The notes: a model not told the origin generated them from the sequence alone. Shown: positions 1-8,353, numbered from the stretch's first letter. The stretch is DNA of 64,000 bases from Lachnospiraceae bacterium (GCA_017480195.1 JAFVBE010000017.1:1-64000), one strand, 5' to 3'. Numbers and translations are program-made.

Positions 1-16
1 AATATCGTTGTGAATG

Positions 17-25
17 TGCTATAAT
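17..25 (+). promoter_or_regulatory. Extended -10 promoter
   Basis: TGC followed directly by TATAAT (20-25) is a strong extended -10 element. A -35 box at normal spacing would fall at or beyond the left edge of the window. It would start a transcript near position 32, exactly where the hairpin RNA described next begins. Confidence 0.45.
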
Positions 26-31
26 ATTCAT

Positions 32-104
32 GGCGATTGGATTCCTTTCAAAGTTAGGTGTTTTTTGTGGTGATTAATATTCTAACGGAACCAATCGCTT
101 TTGT
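32..104 (+). ncRNA. Candidate small hairpin RNA with its own terminator
   Basis: The segment folds into one long hairpin. GCGATTGG (33-40) pairs with CCAATCGC (91-98), TTCC (42-45) with GGAA (87-90), and GTTAG (53-57) with CTAAC (82-86), with small internal loops. The outer stem is followed at once by TTTTGT, as in an intrinsic terminator, and a consensus extended -10 lies about 10 bases upstream. There is no credible reading frame. The simplest view is a free-standing transcript of about 73 nt. It could instead be the leader or end of a transcript starting outside the window. It matches no RNA family I recognise. Confidence 0.4.
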
Positions 105-172
105 ATAGTGGGTAGGTGTCACATCAATTGTAACCCTACAACAAAAATCAAAAAATAGCCTGTGAATTATTG

Positions 173-796
173 CTATTTATCGGCTGATTTGATATTATTT
201 AACTTGAGTTTGATGAGATTTTGGGATAGTGAATTAATTTCTTCGGCTTTTGCCGAAAGCTTATTAAAGCTGTCCATATCATTTTTACTATAATATATAC
301 TGCCGAGCATTTCAAAATCCGAACTGATGTCGGAGCCTATTGATATGTTGTATTCCAGAAAGCTTTTAGCAAGCTCTGGCTCATCCGCTTCAATGAGTTT
401 AGTGCTTAGCTTATTGATAAGTCGGATTACCTGATTGAAGTTATTATCATATTCAGATAACTCTTCGAGGTTGGCAGGTCCGTACATAAGCTTAAGGTCA
501 GTGTTGCTGTAGTCGGACAGATTGAGAAGCTTTTTATCGGTATAATACAGAATATTTTTTGTAATATCTGAAAAGCCCTTTTGCTCTGCTTCTTTTATAG
601 GAAGAGTGTCAGTATTAAGCGTAATATAATCGAGGTTGGAGATGTCGGCACGGCGTGTGAAGCTTGCTCGCAGCTCGCGGTCCCAGAAATCTTCCTTCTC
701 TTTGGATTCCCGCTTGTTCTGGACAGCGTTTGCGCGGTACATCAGAAATCCGAGCAGCAGGGTCAATATAATTAAAACATAAGAAGCGTAACTCAT
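173..796 (-). CDS. Membrane-anchored hypothetical protein with TPR-like tail
   Basis: A 207-residue protein of unrecognised family. Residues about 4-20 form one hydrophobic segment (SYASYVLIILTLLLGF), followed by a charged stretch and a helical, Asp/Leu/Asn-rich region. The C-terminal third (ELAKSFLEYNISIGSDISSDFEMLG...YYSKNDMDSFNKLS) has the alternation of a tetratricopeptide-like pair of helices. Start chosen at 796 because AAAGGA lies 8 bases upstream; longer in-frame starts would read the antisense of the 34-residue gene on the other strand. It runs divergently from that gene with only 28 bases between start codons. Likely an inner-face membrane anchor or scaffold; function unknown. Confidence 0.6.
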   Translation of the reverse strand: MSYASYVLIILTLLLGFLMYRANAVQNKRESKEKEDFWDRELRASFTRRADISNLDYITLNTDTLPIKEAEQKGFSDITKNILYYTDKKLLNLSDYSNTDLKLMYGPANLEELSEYDNNFNQVIRLINKLSTKLIEADEPELAKSFLEYNISIGSDISSDFEMLGSIYYSKNDMDSFNKLSAKAEEINSLSQNLIKLKLNNIKSADK

Positions 797-824
797 AACA
801 TCAAATCCTTTGGAGGTAATAATA

Positions 825-929
825 ATGATTAATTTTAATAACAAGAAAAAGCAAAAGCTTATATCAGCTATAATCTGCATAGTTTTGGTTCTTGCCATGG
901 TTATAACTCTCTTGGTATCTGCTTTATAG
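825..929 (+). CDS. 34-residue single-pass membrane peptide
   Basis: ATG at 825 is preceded by GGAGG with good spacing and the frame closes at TAG 927-929. The product begins MINFNNKKKQKLISA and ends with a hydrophobic helix (IICIVLVLAMVITLLVSAL). A Lys-rich cytoplasmic N-terminus followed by one membrane segment recalls short peptides I have seen in other Lachnospiraceae genomes, whose role is unknown. The strong ribosome binding site and composition argue it is translated. It sits in front of the VanW-like gene in the same direction, 40 bases away, so the two may share a transcript. Confidence 0.6.
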   Translation: MINFNNKKKQKLISAIICIVLVLAMVITLLVSAL

Positions 930-969
930 GATACCATTTGTTATATGTTTTTTCAAGAATGGAGATATT

Positions 970-2559
970 ATGATGGATAATAATTTTTTTAAGACAATGT
1001 CTTTGCATATGAGGAAGGGCATGCTCGGTGTTCTTGTTGCATTTGCAGTTATAGGAGGGGGCTCCTATAATGCTTTGGCAGAGGAAGCAGGTGATGTAGC
1101 AGATACAGAAGGACAGGAATATACTCAGGAGTCCGCAGGACAGGATACTATACTGCCTAATGTCTATATCGGTGACATAAATGTGGGCGGTATGACGATA
1201 GACGAAGCAAGGGCGGCCTGCACATCATATATAAATGAGGTTAATGCATCATCAGTAAAATTCATATGTGGTGATGAGTCGGTAGATGTAAGTCTGTCTG
1301 ATATAGGTGTATCTGTAGATGCTGATACAGTGGTAAATGCAGCATATGGCTATGGACGTAAGGGTAATGTATTAAAAAGATACAAGGATACCAAAGACCT
1401 TGAGAGTGGAAATGCACAGGAGCTTGATCTTAACTTTTCTCTTGGAACGGATTCCTATGCGAATCTTGAAAATCAGTTATTGACTCTGGAGAAAGAGGCT
1501 TCACCTGCATCCATAGAATTGATAAATGGTGAATTTGAGATTATGCCGGAGACTGTCGGAATAGATGTTGATGAACATGCGACAGTTGATATGCTTGAAG
1601 AAAAGCTCAACAGCATTGATGATATATCCGATTTAACGGTTGAGGTCGTATATAATGAAACACAACCTGAGGTTACCGGTGATGCTCTGAGTGGAGTGAC
1701 AGATAAGCTTGGTTCATTTACCACGACCTACAGTGGTGATGCCGGTCGTATGGCAAATGTTGAGAACGCCTGTAGCTTCATAAATGGAACGCTTGTTATG
1801 CCTGGTGAGGAATTTGATACAGATGCAACCATAAGACCTTATACTGAGGAGAATGGTTATCACTATGCTGCCGAGTACAGCAATGGTCAGGTGGTTCAAG
1901 GACTTGGCGGAGGTGTGTGTCAGGTGTCTACAACATTGTACAATGCCGTACTTTATGCCGAGCTTGAGGTTACACAGCGTGCCAATCATAGTCTTACAGT
2001 CGGATATGTTAAGCTTGCCAAGGATGCGGCAATCTCCGGAGATGTTAAAAACTTTAAGTTTAGGAATAATACAGATACACCTATCTATATAGCAGGTGCT
2101 TGTGAAGGTGGAGAGATAACATTTGCGATATTCGGCAAGGAGACAAGACCGGAGAACAGAACTCTTGATTTTGAGTCTGTTCTTATTTCTACAATCTCAC
2201 CGGGAGAGGCAATAGTAACGGTGGATGAAAGTCTTCCTGCGGGAACAAGAAATGTAACTCAGAGTGCTCACACAGGATATGTAGCTGAGCTGTGGAAGCA
2301 TGTGTATGTGGATGGCGAGCTTACAGATTCCATTAAGGTCAATACAAGTCAATATATGGCGTCTCCTGAGCGTGTTACGGTAGGACCGGATGCACCGGAG
2401 GAAGAAGCTTTTGCAGAGGAGGCTTCACCTGAGGGACAGGAGTCAGTACCTGCTGATGCGCCTGTAGAACCTGCCCCGACAGAGGATGTATCGGAAACAC
2501 CTGTAGATGTACCGGAACCTGCTCCGGCAGAGGATGTACCGGAAGTACCGGCAGAATAA
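970..2559 (+). CDS. VanW family exported protein
   Basis: A 529-residue surface protein. It has an N-terminal signal segment (about residues 15-37, ending near NALAEEAG), then a region resembling the PG_binding_4 repeat (YIGDINVGGMTIDEARAA near residues 66-83), then a VanW domain with the hallmark FSFNGTLVMPGEEFD-like region (here SFINGTLVMPGEEFD) and the GLGGGVCQVSTTLYNA motif. The last ~60 residues are a Pro/Glu/Asp low-complexity tail with repeats of the type VPEPAPAEDVPE, probably crossing or lying on the cell wall. VanW takes its name from vancomycin clusters but its biochemical role is not settled; a cell-envelope role is inferred. GGAG 5 bases before ATG 970 supports the start; the adjacent second ATG is an alternative. 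Confidence 0.85.
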   Translation: MMDNNFFKTMSLHMRKGMLGVLVAFAVIGGGSYNALAEEAGDVADTEGQEYTQESAGQDTILPNVYIGDINVGGMTIDEARAACTSYINEVNASSVKFICGDESVDVSLSDIGVSVDADTVVNAAYGYGRKGNVLKRYKDTKDLESGNAQELDLNFSLGTDSYANLENQLLTLEKEASPASIELINGEFEIMPETVGIDVDEHATVDMLEEKLNSIDDISDLTVEVVYNETQPEVTGDALSGVTDKLGSFTTTYSGDAGRMANVENACSFINGTLVMPGEEFDTDATIRPYTEENGYHYAAEYSNGQVVQGLGGGVCQVSTTLYNAVLYAELEVTQRANHSLTVGYVKLAKDAAISGDVKNFKFRNNTDTPIYIAGACEGGEITFAIFGKETRPENRTLDFESVLISTISPGEAIVTVDESLPAGTRNVTQSAHTGYVAELWKHVYVDGELTDSIKVNTSQYMASPERVTVGPDAPEEEAFAEEASPEGQESVPADAPVEPAPTEDVSETPVDVPEPAPAEDVPEVPAE

Positions 2560-2615
2560 AATAATTACTTCAATGTATGATTTTGTAAAATGAATATATA
2601 GCATAAGAGGTTTGT

Positions 2616-3605
2616 ATGGAGCTTGGAACATTAAGTGAGCTTGTAAATACCCGCTCTGTAATTAAGCATATAAGAAAACATAATAAGAATGTGAAGCAGG
2701 GCGCAGGAATTGGGAATGATTTTTCCTTGGTTGATAATGTAGTATCGTGCGAGGGTGTTTCTTCTGTTACGTATATAGCATGGGTTAAGGCAATGAATAA
2801 CCTTGCTGTCTCATGTGCCGAGCCTGTAGGGGTAAGGATACTTATACTGCTTCCTGAGTCGTGTGATGAAGCTATGGTTAAGCTTTATATGATGCAATTT
2901 AACGAATTTGCAGATGATGAGCATGTACAGATACTTGGAGGACATACCGAGGTAAGCAGAGCGTACAAATATGCAAGCTTTGTGGTGACAGCTTACGGAA
3001 TAATACCGGATGAAACCGGTTATTTGAATAGGCAGGATAAGATTGATGCAGGCTCCAAGATTGTTATGCTTGGTTATTCGGGGCTTATGGGGTCTGATAT
3101 TATAGTTAGAAAAAAGGTAGAAAAGCTTAGTGAAAGATTTGCATATAGCTATATAAAAGGAGCATATTTTGATGGGAAAGAGTATGCCATAAGAGATAAG
3201 GTTGGTATGCTGATGGACACATTTGGCGAAGATATACTTTATATGCATGATGTTTCACATGGCGGTGTATATGGTGCATTGTGGCAGCTTGGGGTAAAGA
3301 TAAGACATGGAATCCGCATAAATAATTCGGATATACCGATAAAGCAGGAAACTGTTGAGGTTTGTGAATTCTTTAATATAAATCCGTATATGCTGGATGG
3401 AACAGGAGCGGTGCTTGCGGTTGTACGGAATGCTTCGGACGAATTTGAAGGTTTGATGATAGATAGCTGCCCTGCATCTGTTATTGGAACTGTGACGGAT
3501 GATAATAACAGGGTGATATTGCTTGGTAATATGGATGAGCCGGAACAAAGATTTCTTTCGCCGATAAATGGAGATGAGATTTATAAGGTCATTGATAGAA
3601 TTTAA
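2616..3605 (+). CDS. AIR synthase-related (PurM/HypE-like) protein
   Basis: A 329-residue protein with the two-domain PurM-like fold shared by HypE, SelD, ThiL and PurM. The N-terminal half carries GIGNDFSLVD and AVSCAEPVGV, the positions of the ATP-binding Asp/Gly segments. The C-terminal half has HDVSHGGVYGALWQL, equivalent to the DPTRGG-type glycine motif of HypE. No hydrogenase maturation genes are nearby, so a role in [NiFe] hydrogenase assembly is unlikely. In this operon it precedes an Lrp regulator and an aminotransferase, suggesting an ATP-dependent activity in amino-acid metabolism; this is inference from context only. Confidence 0.7.
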   Translation: MELGTLSELVNTRSVIKHIRKHNKNVKQGAGIGNDFSLVDNVVSCEGVSSVTYIAWVKAMNNLAVSCAEPVGVRILILLPESCDEAMVKLYMMQFNEFADDEHVQILGGHTEVSRAYKYASFVVTAYGIIPDETGYLNRQDKIDAGSKIVMLGYSGLMGSDIIVRKKVEKLSERFAYSYIKGAYFDGKEYAIRDKVGMLMDTFGEDILYMHDVSHGGVYGALWQLGVKIRHGIRINNSDIPIKQETVEVCEFFNINPYMLDGTGAVLAVVRNASDEFEGLMIDSCPASVIGTVTDDNNRVILLGNMDEPEQRFLSPINGDEIYKVIDRI

Positions 3606-3608
3606 TTA

Positions 3609-3626
3609 ATCACGATATATCGTGAT
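3609..3626. promoter_or_regulatory. Perfect 18 bp palindrome before the Lrp gene
   Basis: ATCACGATATATCGTGAT is a perfect 18 bp dyad. It lies directly after the stop of the AIR-synthase-like gene and 18 bases before the Lrp start codon, next to the ribosome binding site AGAGGT. Lrp/AsnC proteins bind dyads of this size and commonly autoregulate, so an operator is the best guess. As RNA it would also form a small hairpin close to the ribosome binding site. Confidence 0.45.
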
Positions 3627-3644
3627 GGAAAAGAGGTATATTAT

Positions 3645-4127
3645 ATGAATACTGAGATTTTGAAGCTTTTGGAGACTGACAGCAAGTTATCTGTTAAAGA
3701 CATTGCGGATATGCTTGGAATTGATGAGGCGGCGGTCGCGGCGGATATTAAGGCTATGGAGGACAAGAAGGTCATCTGTGGTTATCATACTATGATTGAC
3801 TGGGATAAGGTTGCAGATGAGAAGGTTACTGCTCTTATCGAGATTAAGGTTACTCCACAGCGCGGACAGGGCTTTGACAAAATCGCAGAGAGAATATATA
3901 ACTTTGAGGAGGTAAGTGCTGTATATCTTATGGCGGGCGCATTTGATCTTACTGTTATCCTTCAGGGTAAGACTCTTAAGGAGGTATCAATGTTCGTATC
4001 AAATAAGCTTGCGGTTATGGAAACTGTTGTAAGCACCTCTACGAATTTTGTACTTAAGAAATACAAAGACCATGGCATAATTTTTGATATTGAGAAGAAA
4101 GATGAAAGGTTGGCAATAGTACCATGA
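3645..4127 (+). CDS. Lrp/AsnC family transcriptional regulator
   Basis: A 160-residue regulator of usual Lrp length. Residues 1-55 are a winged helix-turn-helix (LLETDSKLSVKDIADMLGIDEAAVAADIKAMEDKKVI). The rest is the RAM ligand-binding/oligomerisation domain, with the typical IKVTPQRGQGFDKIAERI strand-helix and AVYLMAGAFDLTVILQG. It ends in an ATGA overlap with the aminotransferase gene, so the two are translationally coupled; this pairing is common in Clostridia. It probably senses an amino acid that the neighbour uses or makes. A perfect palindrome just upstream suggests autoregulation. Confidence 0.9.
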   Translation: MNTEILKLLETDSKLSVKDIADMLGIDEAAVAADIKAMEDKKVICGYHTMIDWDKVADEKVTALIEIKVTPQRGQGFDKIAERIYNFEEVSAVYLMAGAFDLTVILQGKTLKEVSMFVSNKLAVMETVVSTSTNFVLKKYKDHGIIFDIEKKDERLAIVP

Positions 4128-5302
4128 GAAATCCGTTATCTAAGACAATACAGGACATTAAGCCTTCGGGCATAAGAAAATTTTTTGATATAGTAAGCGA
4201 GATGCCGGAGGCTATTTCGCTCGGCGTAGGTGAGCCGGACTTTGATACCCCATGGCATATACGTGAGGAGGGTATTTACTCACTTGAGAAGGGTAGAACC
4301 TTCTACACCTCTAACTCAGGTCTGCTTGAGTTAAGAGAGGAAATTTGCAAATGGTACAAGAGAAAATATAATGTGGACTATGACTACAGGAACGAAGCGC
4401 TTCTTACAGTAGGTGGCAGCGAGGGTATAGATGTTGCACTTCGTGCGATGCTTGACCCGGGGGATGAGGTTATTATCCCGCAGCCTTGTTATGTATCATA
4501 TGTACCTTGTGTTGAGCTTGCGGGCGGTGTGCCTGTTACCATAGAACTTAAGAATGAGAATGAATTCAGACTTACACCTGAGGAGCTCCTTAGTGCAATA
4601 ACTGATAAGACCAAGATACTTATACTTGCATTTCCGAGCAATCCGACAGGCGCAATTATGACTAAGGAAGACCTTGCACCGATTGCTGATATCTGCAAGG
4701 AGAAGGACATATTTGTCATATCTGATGAGATATATTCAGAGCTTACATATGGCGGGGAGACACATTGCACTATTGGCGCATTCCCTGATATGAAAGAGAG
4801 GACGATTATTATAAATGGTTTCTCTAAGGCGTATGCTATGACTGGATGGAGACTTGGCTATGCCTTAGCACCTAAGGTTATCGCTGAGCAGATGACTAAG
4901 GTGCATCAGTTCGCAATTATGTGCGCACCGACGACCAGTCAGTATGCGGCTATAAGCGCCATAAAAGAGGGCGACAAGGACATAGAAATGATGAAGGAGT
5001 CCTACGATAAGAGAAGACATTTTCTTTTAAAGCAGTTCGAGGAGATGGGACTTCCATGCTTTGAGCCGAAGGGGGCATTTTATATGTTCCCTTGTATTAA
5101 AGAATTCGGTATTACAAGTGATGAATTCGCTACGAGGCTTCTTCAGGAGGAAGAACTTGCAGTAGTTCCGGGAACTGCCTTCGGAGATTGCGGAGAGGGA
5201 TTCCTTAGAATATCCTATGCTTATTCCATAGATGAGCTTCGAGAGGCTATGGGAAGAATTAAGAGATTTATTACAAAATTAAGGGAAGAAAAGAATGCTT
5301 AA
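4124..5302 (+). CDS. PLP-dependent class I/II aminotransferase
   Basis: A 392-residue fold-type I aminotransferase. Visible features are LGVGEPDFDTP near residue 33, the FPSNPTGAIM loop with the conserved Asn-Pro-Thr-Gly near 173, SDEIYSELTY with the PLP-pyridine Asp near 201, the Schiff-base lysine in NGFSKAYAMTGWRLGY (about K235), and a C-terminal FLRISYA with the substrate-carboxylate Arg. Similarity is to the aspartate/alanine/aromatic aminotransferase group; the substrate cannot be assigned. Translationally coupled to the Lrp gene (ATGA) and overlapping trmL by 8 bases, so all three are one operon. Confidence 0.9.
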   Translation: MRNPLSKTIQDIKPSGIRKFFDIVSEMPEAISLGVGEPDFDTPWHIREEGIYSLEKGRTFYTSNSGLLELREEICKWYKRKYNVDYDYRNEALLTVGGSEGIDVALRAMLDPGDEVIIPQPCYVSYVPCVELAGGVPVTIELKNENEFRLTPEELLSAITDKTKILILAFPSNPTGAIMTKEDLAPIADICKEKDIFVISDEIYSELTYGGETHCTIGAFPDMKERTIIINGFSKAYAMTGWRLGYALAPKVIAEQMTKVHQFAIMCAPTTSQYAAISAIKEGDKDIEMMKESYDKRRHFLLKQFEEMGLPCFEPKGAFYMFPCIKEFGITSDEFATRLLQEEELAVVPGTAFGDCGEGFLRISYAYSIDELREAMGRIKRFITKLREEKNA

Positions 5303-5786
5303 TATAGTTTTGCTTGAACCTGAGATGCCTGCCAATACGGGTAACATAGGACGCACTTGTGTGGCGACCGGCACGAGGCTTCATCTGATTGAGCCTCTTG
5401 GATTCAGGATAAATGACAAGATGCTAAAACGCGCCGGACTTGATTATTGGGAAAAGCTTGATGTGACCATATATGATGATTATCAGGATTTCTTAGATAA
5501 AAATTCCGGTGCGAAAATATATATGGCGACAACTAAATCAAGGCAGACATACACAGATGTGAATTACGAAGAAGACGCTTATATAATGTTTGGTAAGGAG
5601 AGTGCGGGCATACCGGAGGAAATACTGCTTGATAATAAGGAGACCTGTGTGAGAATACCGATGATGCCGGATGAGCGTTCACTTAATCTGTCCAACTCAG
5701 TAGCGGTCATACTCTATGAGGCATTGAGGCAGCAGGGGTTTCCTTGTTTGGAGGAACAGGGGCAGCTTCACAGATATATGTGGTAG
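5295..5786 (+). CDS. trmL: tRNA (cytidine(34)-2'-O)-methyltransferase TrmL
   Basis: A 163-residue SPOUT methyltransferase, the minimal TrmL length. It begins NIVLLEPEMPANTGNIGRTC, typical of the family, and has the C-terminal trefoil-knot SAM-binding segments MFGKESAGIPEEIL and RIPMMPDERSLNLSNSVAV. TrmL methylates the ribose of the wobble base of tRNA-Leu isoacceptors, using SAM. The start lies inside the end of the aminotransferase gene (8 base overlap). The neighbours are not functionally related; this appears to be co-transcription only. Confidence 0.93.
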   Translation: MLNIVLLEPEMPANTGNIGRTCVATGTRLHLIEPLGFRINDKMLKRAGLDYWEKLDVTIYDDYQDFLDKNSGAKIYMATTKSRQTYTDVNYEEDAYIMFGKESAGIPEEILLDNKETCVRIPMMPDERSLNLSNSVAVILYEALRQQGFPCLEEQGQLHRYMW

Positions 5787-5851
5787 AGCAGTTGAGGCAG
5801 GATGAGTTGAGGAATATTGTGAAAATAATCAGAGGTTAAGTTGAAATATAT

Positions 5852-6934
5852 ATGGATTTTAATGATTGGTTCGGAAAACCGTATAACTCGTTAAATGCGT
5901 ATTTTAAAAATACATATGGACAGAAAATATACAAGATAGCCGTGAATGCCGGACTTTCCTGTCCTAACAGGGACGGAACACTCGGAAATCGCGGCTGTAT
6001 CTTTTGCAGTCAGGGCGGAAGTGGAGATTTTGCGGTAGGTGTATCGTATATAAATAATAAGTCTGACATAGATAATGGAACGGTAAACAATGATTACGGC
6101 AGCAAACTTAGTGAGGGTTTTAATGTATCACAACAGATAAAATCCGGCTTAGAAAGATTTAATAAGCGGTCAGGAGAGAAATTTGTTATATACTTTCAGG
6201 CATTTACCAATACCTACGGAGATATTGATTATCTGCGAAGAATCTGGAGTGAGGCACTTTCGCACGAGGATGTGGCTGGAATATCCATAGCTACTAGACC
6301 GGATTGCCTTTCAGATGAGGTGCTTATACTTTTAAGAGAGTTAAGAGATAAATTCTGTAAAGATAATAAAAGCTTTATTGAAACTGGTGCATATCAATCA
6401 GGTAAAATACAAGCAGAGGAGGCAGGTAATGAGACGGATAAATTCATCTGGCTTGAACTCGGACTACAGACAATTCACGAAAGGACAGCAGAATATATAA
6501 GACGCGGATATCCTTTGTCGGTTTATGATGAAGCGGTAAAAAAGCTGGATGATATAGGAATTCCATATATAACGCATATAATACTTGGCTTGCCATATGA
6601 AACAAGAGAGATGATGCTTGATACGGTAAGATATGTGAATGAGAGAAAGCCTTTTGGGATAAAGCTTCAACTGTTGCATGTATTAGAGGGTACAGACCTT
6701 GCTGATGAATATCGGGAGGGTAAGTTCGAAGCTATGGATATGGAAAGCTATATAGCACTCGTGATAGAATGTCTGGAGAATATAAGTCCTGAGGTTGTGA
6801 TACACAGGGTAACGGGGGATGGACCGAAGAAAATCCTTATCGCACCGACATGGTCGGCAGATAAGAAGAATGTTCTTAACACACTTCATAGGAGGATGAA
6901 GGAACTGGGAGCATATCAGGGTAGGAAAGTATAA
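5852..6934 (+). CDS. TIGR01212-type (YhcC-like) radical SAM protein
   Basis: A 360-residue radical SAM enzyme. The cluster motif near residues 36-51 is CPNRDGTLGNRGCIFC, the spaced Cys arrangement of the YhcC/Elp3-like group rather than the classical CX3CX2C. Further on are the typical YFQAFTNTYGDI, IATRPDCL, WLELGLQTIHERT and HIILGLPYETREMMLDT segments. YhcC-type proteins have no firmly established substrate; Elp3 relationship suggests RNA modification, which is inference. About 65 bases separate it from trmL and it could be part of the same transcript. Confidence 0.88.
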   Translation: MDFNDWFGKPYNSLNAYFKNTYGQKIYKIAVNAGLSCPNRDGTLGNRGCIFCSQGGSGDFAVGVSYINNKSDIDNGTVNNDYGSKLSEGFNVSQQIKSGLERFNKRSGEKFVIYFQAFTNTYGDIDYLRRIWSEALSHEDVAGISIATRPDCLSDEVLILLRELRDKFCKDNKSFIETGAYQSGKIQAEEAGNETDKFIWLELGLQTIHERTAEYIRRGYPLSVYDEAVKKLDDIGIPYITHIILGLPYETREMMLDTVRYVNERKPFGIKLQLLHVLEGTDLADEYREGKFEAMDMESYIALVIECLENISPEVVIHRVTGDGPKKILIAPTWSADKKNVLNTLHRRMKELGAYQGRKV

Positions 6935-6948
6935 AAAGGTATAAAATA

Positions 6949-7731
6949 ATGAGTAAAATTCTAATTATCGAAGATGATAAGGAAATTAATAACTTAATAA
7001 AGCTATATCTGGAAGAGAATTCATATACTACTGAAAGTGTTTTTGATGGCATGAAGGCTTTAAAGCTTCTTAGAGAAAGAGCGGAAGAGTTTGACCTTGC
7101 TATACTTGATATTATGCTTCCGTTTAAAAGTGGTGATAATGTATTGAGCGAGCTTAGGACACATTCAAATCTTCCGGTTATTATGCTTTCGGCTAAGGAT
7201 TCGGTTCATACTAAGGTTGATATGATAAGGCTTGGTGCGGATGACTATATGACTAAGCCCTTTGACCTGGACGAGCTTATCGTGCGGATTGAGGCGGTAC
7301 TTAGAAGAAGCATAAGAGATATGGACAATGCTCCTAATAAGTCGGGGAAGGATGTTGATGACATAAGCGGAAATCAAAGTGAGAAGAAGCTTACCTATAG
7401 AAATATAATTATGGATATTAATTCAAAGAGGGTATATATCAGAGGAACAAATTCTTTACCGGATAATGCCGGTGAAGAAAATGACAATCAGACAGAAAAC
7501 GAGCTTGAGCTTACCGCCAAGGAATTTGAAATCCTTGAACTTTTTTTAAAAAATCCTACTAAGCTATTCTCAAAAGCCAACATATATGAAAGTGTGTGGA
7601 ATGAGGAATATCTTGTAGAGGATACGACGCTCAAGGTACATATGAGCAACTTAAGAAGTAAGCTTAAGAAATATGATGATTTCGATTATATAGAGACTGT
7701 TTGGGGTATGGGATACAGACTTAAGCATTAA
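6949..7731 (+). CDS. OmpR-family response regulator
   Basis: A 260-residue two-component regulator. The receiver domain (1-120) has acidic residues in LIIEDDKEIN, phospho-acceptor Asp54 in AILDIMLPF, Ser81 and Lys103 (MTKPFD). The C-terminal winged helix (about 150-260) ends ...VHMSNLRSKL...VWGMGYRLKH. It is about 30 residues longer than usual, with acidic, Asn-rich inserts in the linker and the first wing. It starts 15 bases after the radical SAM gene, yet it belongs functionally with the ABC transporter and the histidine kinase downstream. The 11-bp-spaced TTAACC repeats before the ABC operon are its likely target. Confidence 0.9.
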   Translation: MSKILIIEDDKEINNLIKLYLEENSYTTESVFDGMKALKLLRERAEEFDLAILDIMLPFKSGDNVLSELRTHSNLPVIMLSAKDSVHTKVDMIRLGADDYMTKPFDLDELIVRIEAVLRRSIRDMDNAPNKSGKDVDDISGNQSEKKLTYRNIIMDINSKRVYIRGTNSLPDNAGEENDNQTENELELTAKEFEILELFLKNPTKLFSKANIYESVWNEEYLVEDTTLKVHMSNLRSKLKKYDDFDYIETVWGMGYRLKH

Positions 7732-7796
7732 AATCGACCAAAAGACGATATAAAGTATCTAATATATAGAAACTATTATTAATGGAGGTAGCAGCT

Positions 7797-8285
7797 ATGC
7801 TATTTGAAACAGAGACAAGATACACCTTTGAGGAGTACAAGAGAGCTTGTAACACAAAGGTTTTAAATCAAAAAATAAGAATAACCATAACAGTAATATG
7901 CCTGGTTTGTATGGTGCTTTGGGGAATAAATGGCATTATAAATATACCTGGTGGCGTAGTTGTGGGTTTATCTTGCTTGTTTTTTGCGATAATATTTCCT
8001 ATTATTATGATAGCAAGGTATAACTATTCTGTTAAAAAATCATATAATACATTTGCGGCAATCAGGGATGCAGCTTATCATTTTACCTTCTTTGAAAATA
8101 AAATGGAGATAGTGAAGCCGCATGGTAAAAGCGATATTGAATATGGTGAAATATATGATATTGTTGAAACAAAAACAAATTTTTACATATTGGCTTCTTC
8201 TACTACCTTGGCTGCAATTATAGTCAAGGCAAACTGCAGTGATGAGCTGATTGTCTTTATTCAAAATCTGAAAAATAAAAAATAA
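7797..8285 (+). CDS. YcxB-like membrane protein
   Basis: A 162-residue protein with two adjacent membrane helices (about residues 27-45 and 50-71) and a C-terminal cytoplasmic beta-rich domain (YHFTFFENKMEIVKPHGKSDIEYGEIYDIVET...FYILAS) of the kind seen in YcxB-like proteins. The ATG at 7797 is chosen because GGAGGT lies 7 bases before it; the ATG at 7782 is part of that ribosome binding site. Such proteins often accompany ABC transporter/two-component modules in Firmicutes, as here. Role unknown. Confidence 0.7.
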   Translation: MLFETETRYTFEEYKRACNTKVLNQKIRITITVICLVCMVLWGINGIINIPGGVVVGLSCLFFAIIFPIIMIARYNYSVKKSYNTFAAIRDAAYHFTFFENKMEIVKPHGKSDIEYGEIYDIVETKTNFYILASSTTLAAIIVKANCSDELIVFIQNLKNKK

Positions 8286-8287
8286 TC

Positions 8288-8353
8288 TTAACCTTTTCTT
8301 AACCTTTTTCTTTACATTTGATTAACCTTTATATTTTATTATTAAAATATAAT
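8288..8353 (+). promoter_or_regulatory. Activator-dependent promoter with 11-bp-phased TTAACC repeats
   Basis: TTAACC occurs at 8288, 8299 and 8322, with a TTTACA variant at 8311, giving spacings of 11, 12 and 11 bp, one helical turn each. This tandem pattern is typical of OmpR/PhoB-family regulators. A perfect TATAAT at 8348-8353 follows, but the -35 position (8325-8330, ACCTTT) is poor and is covered by the last repeat, as in promoters where the regulator replaces a -35 contact. Start codon of the ABC ATPase is at 8384. The response regulator at 6949-7731 is the obvious candidate. Confidence 0.6.

Noticed and set aside
797-937. Longer N-terminus for the minus-strand gene ending at 173
   Set aside because: The extra hydrophobic residues are the antisense of the 34-residue peptide, and the ribosome binding site supports 796.
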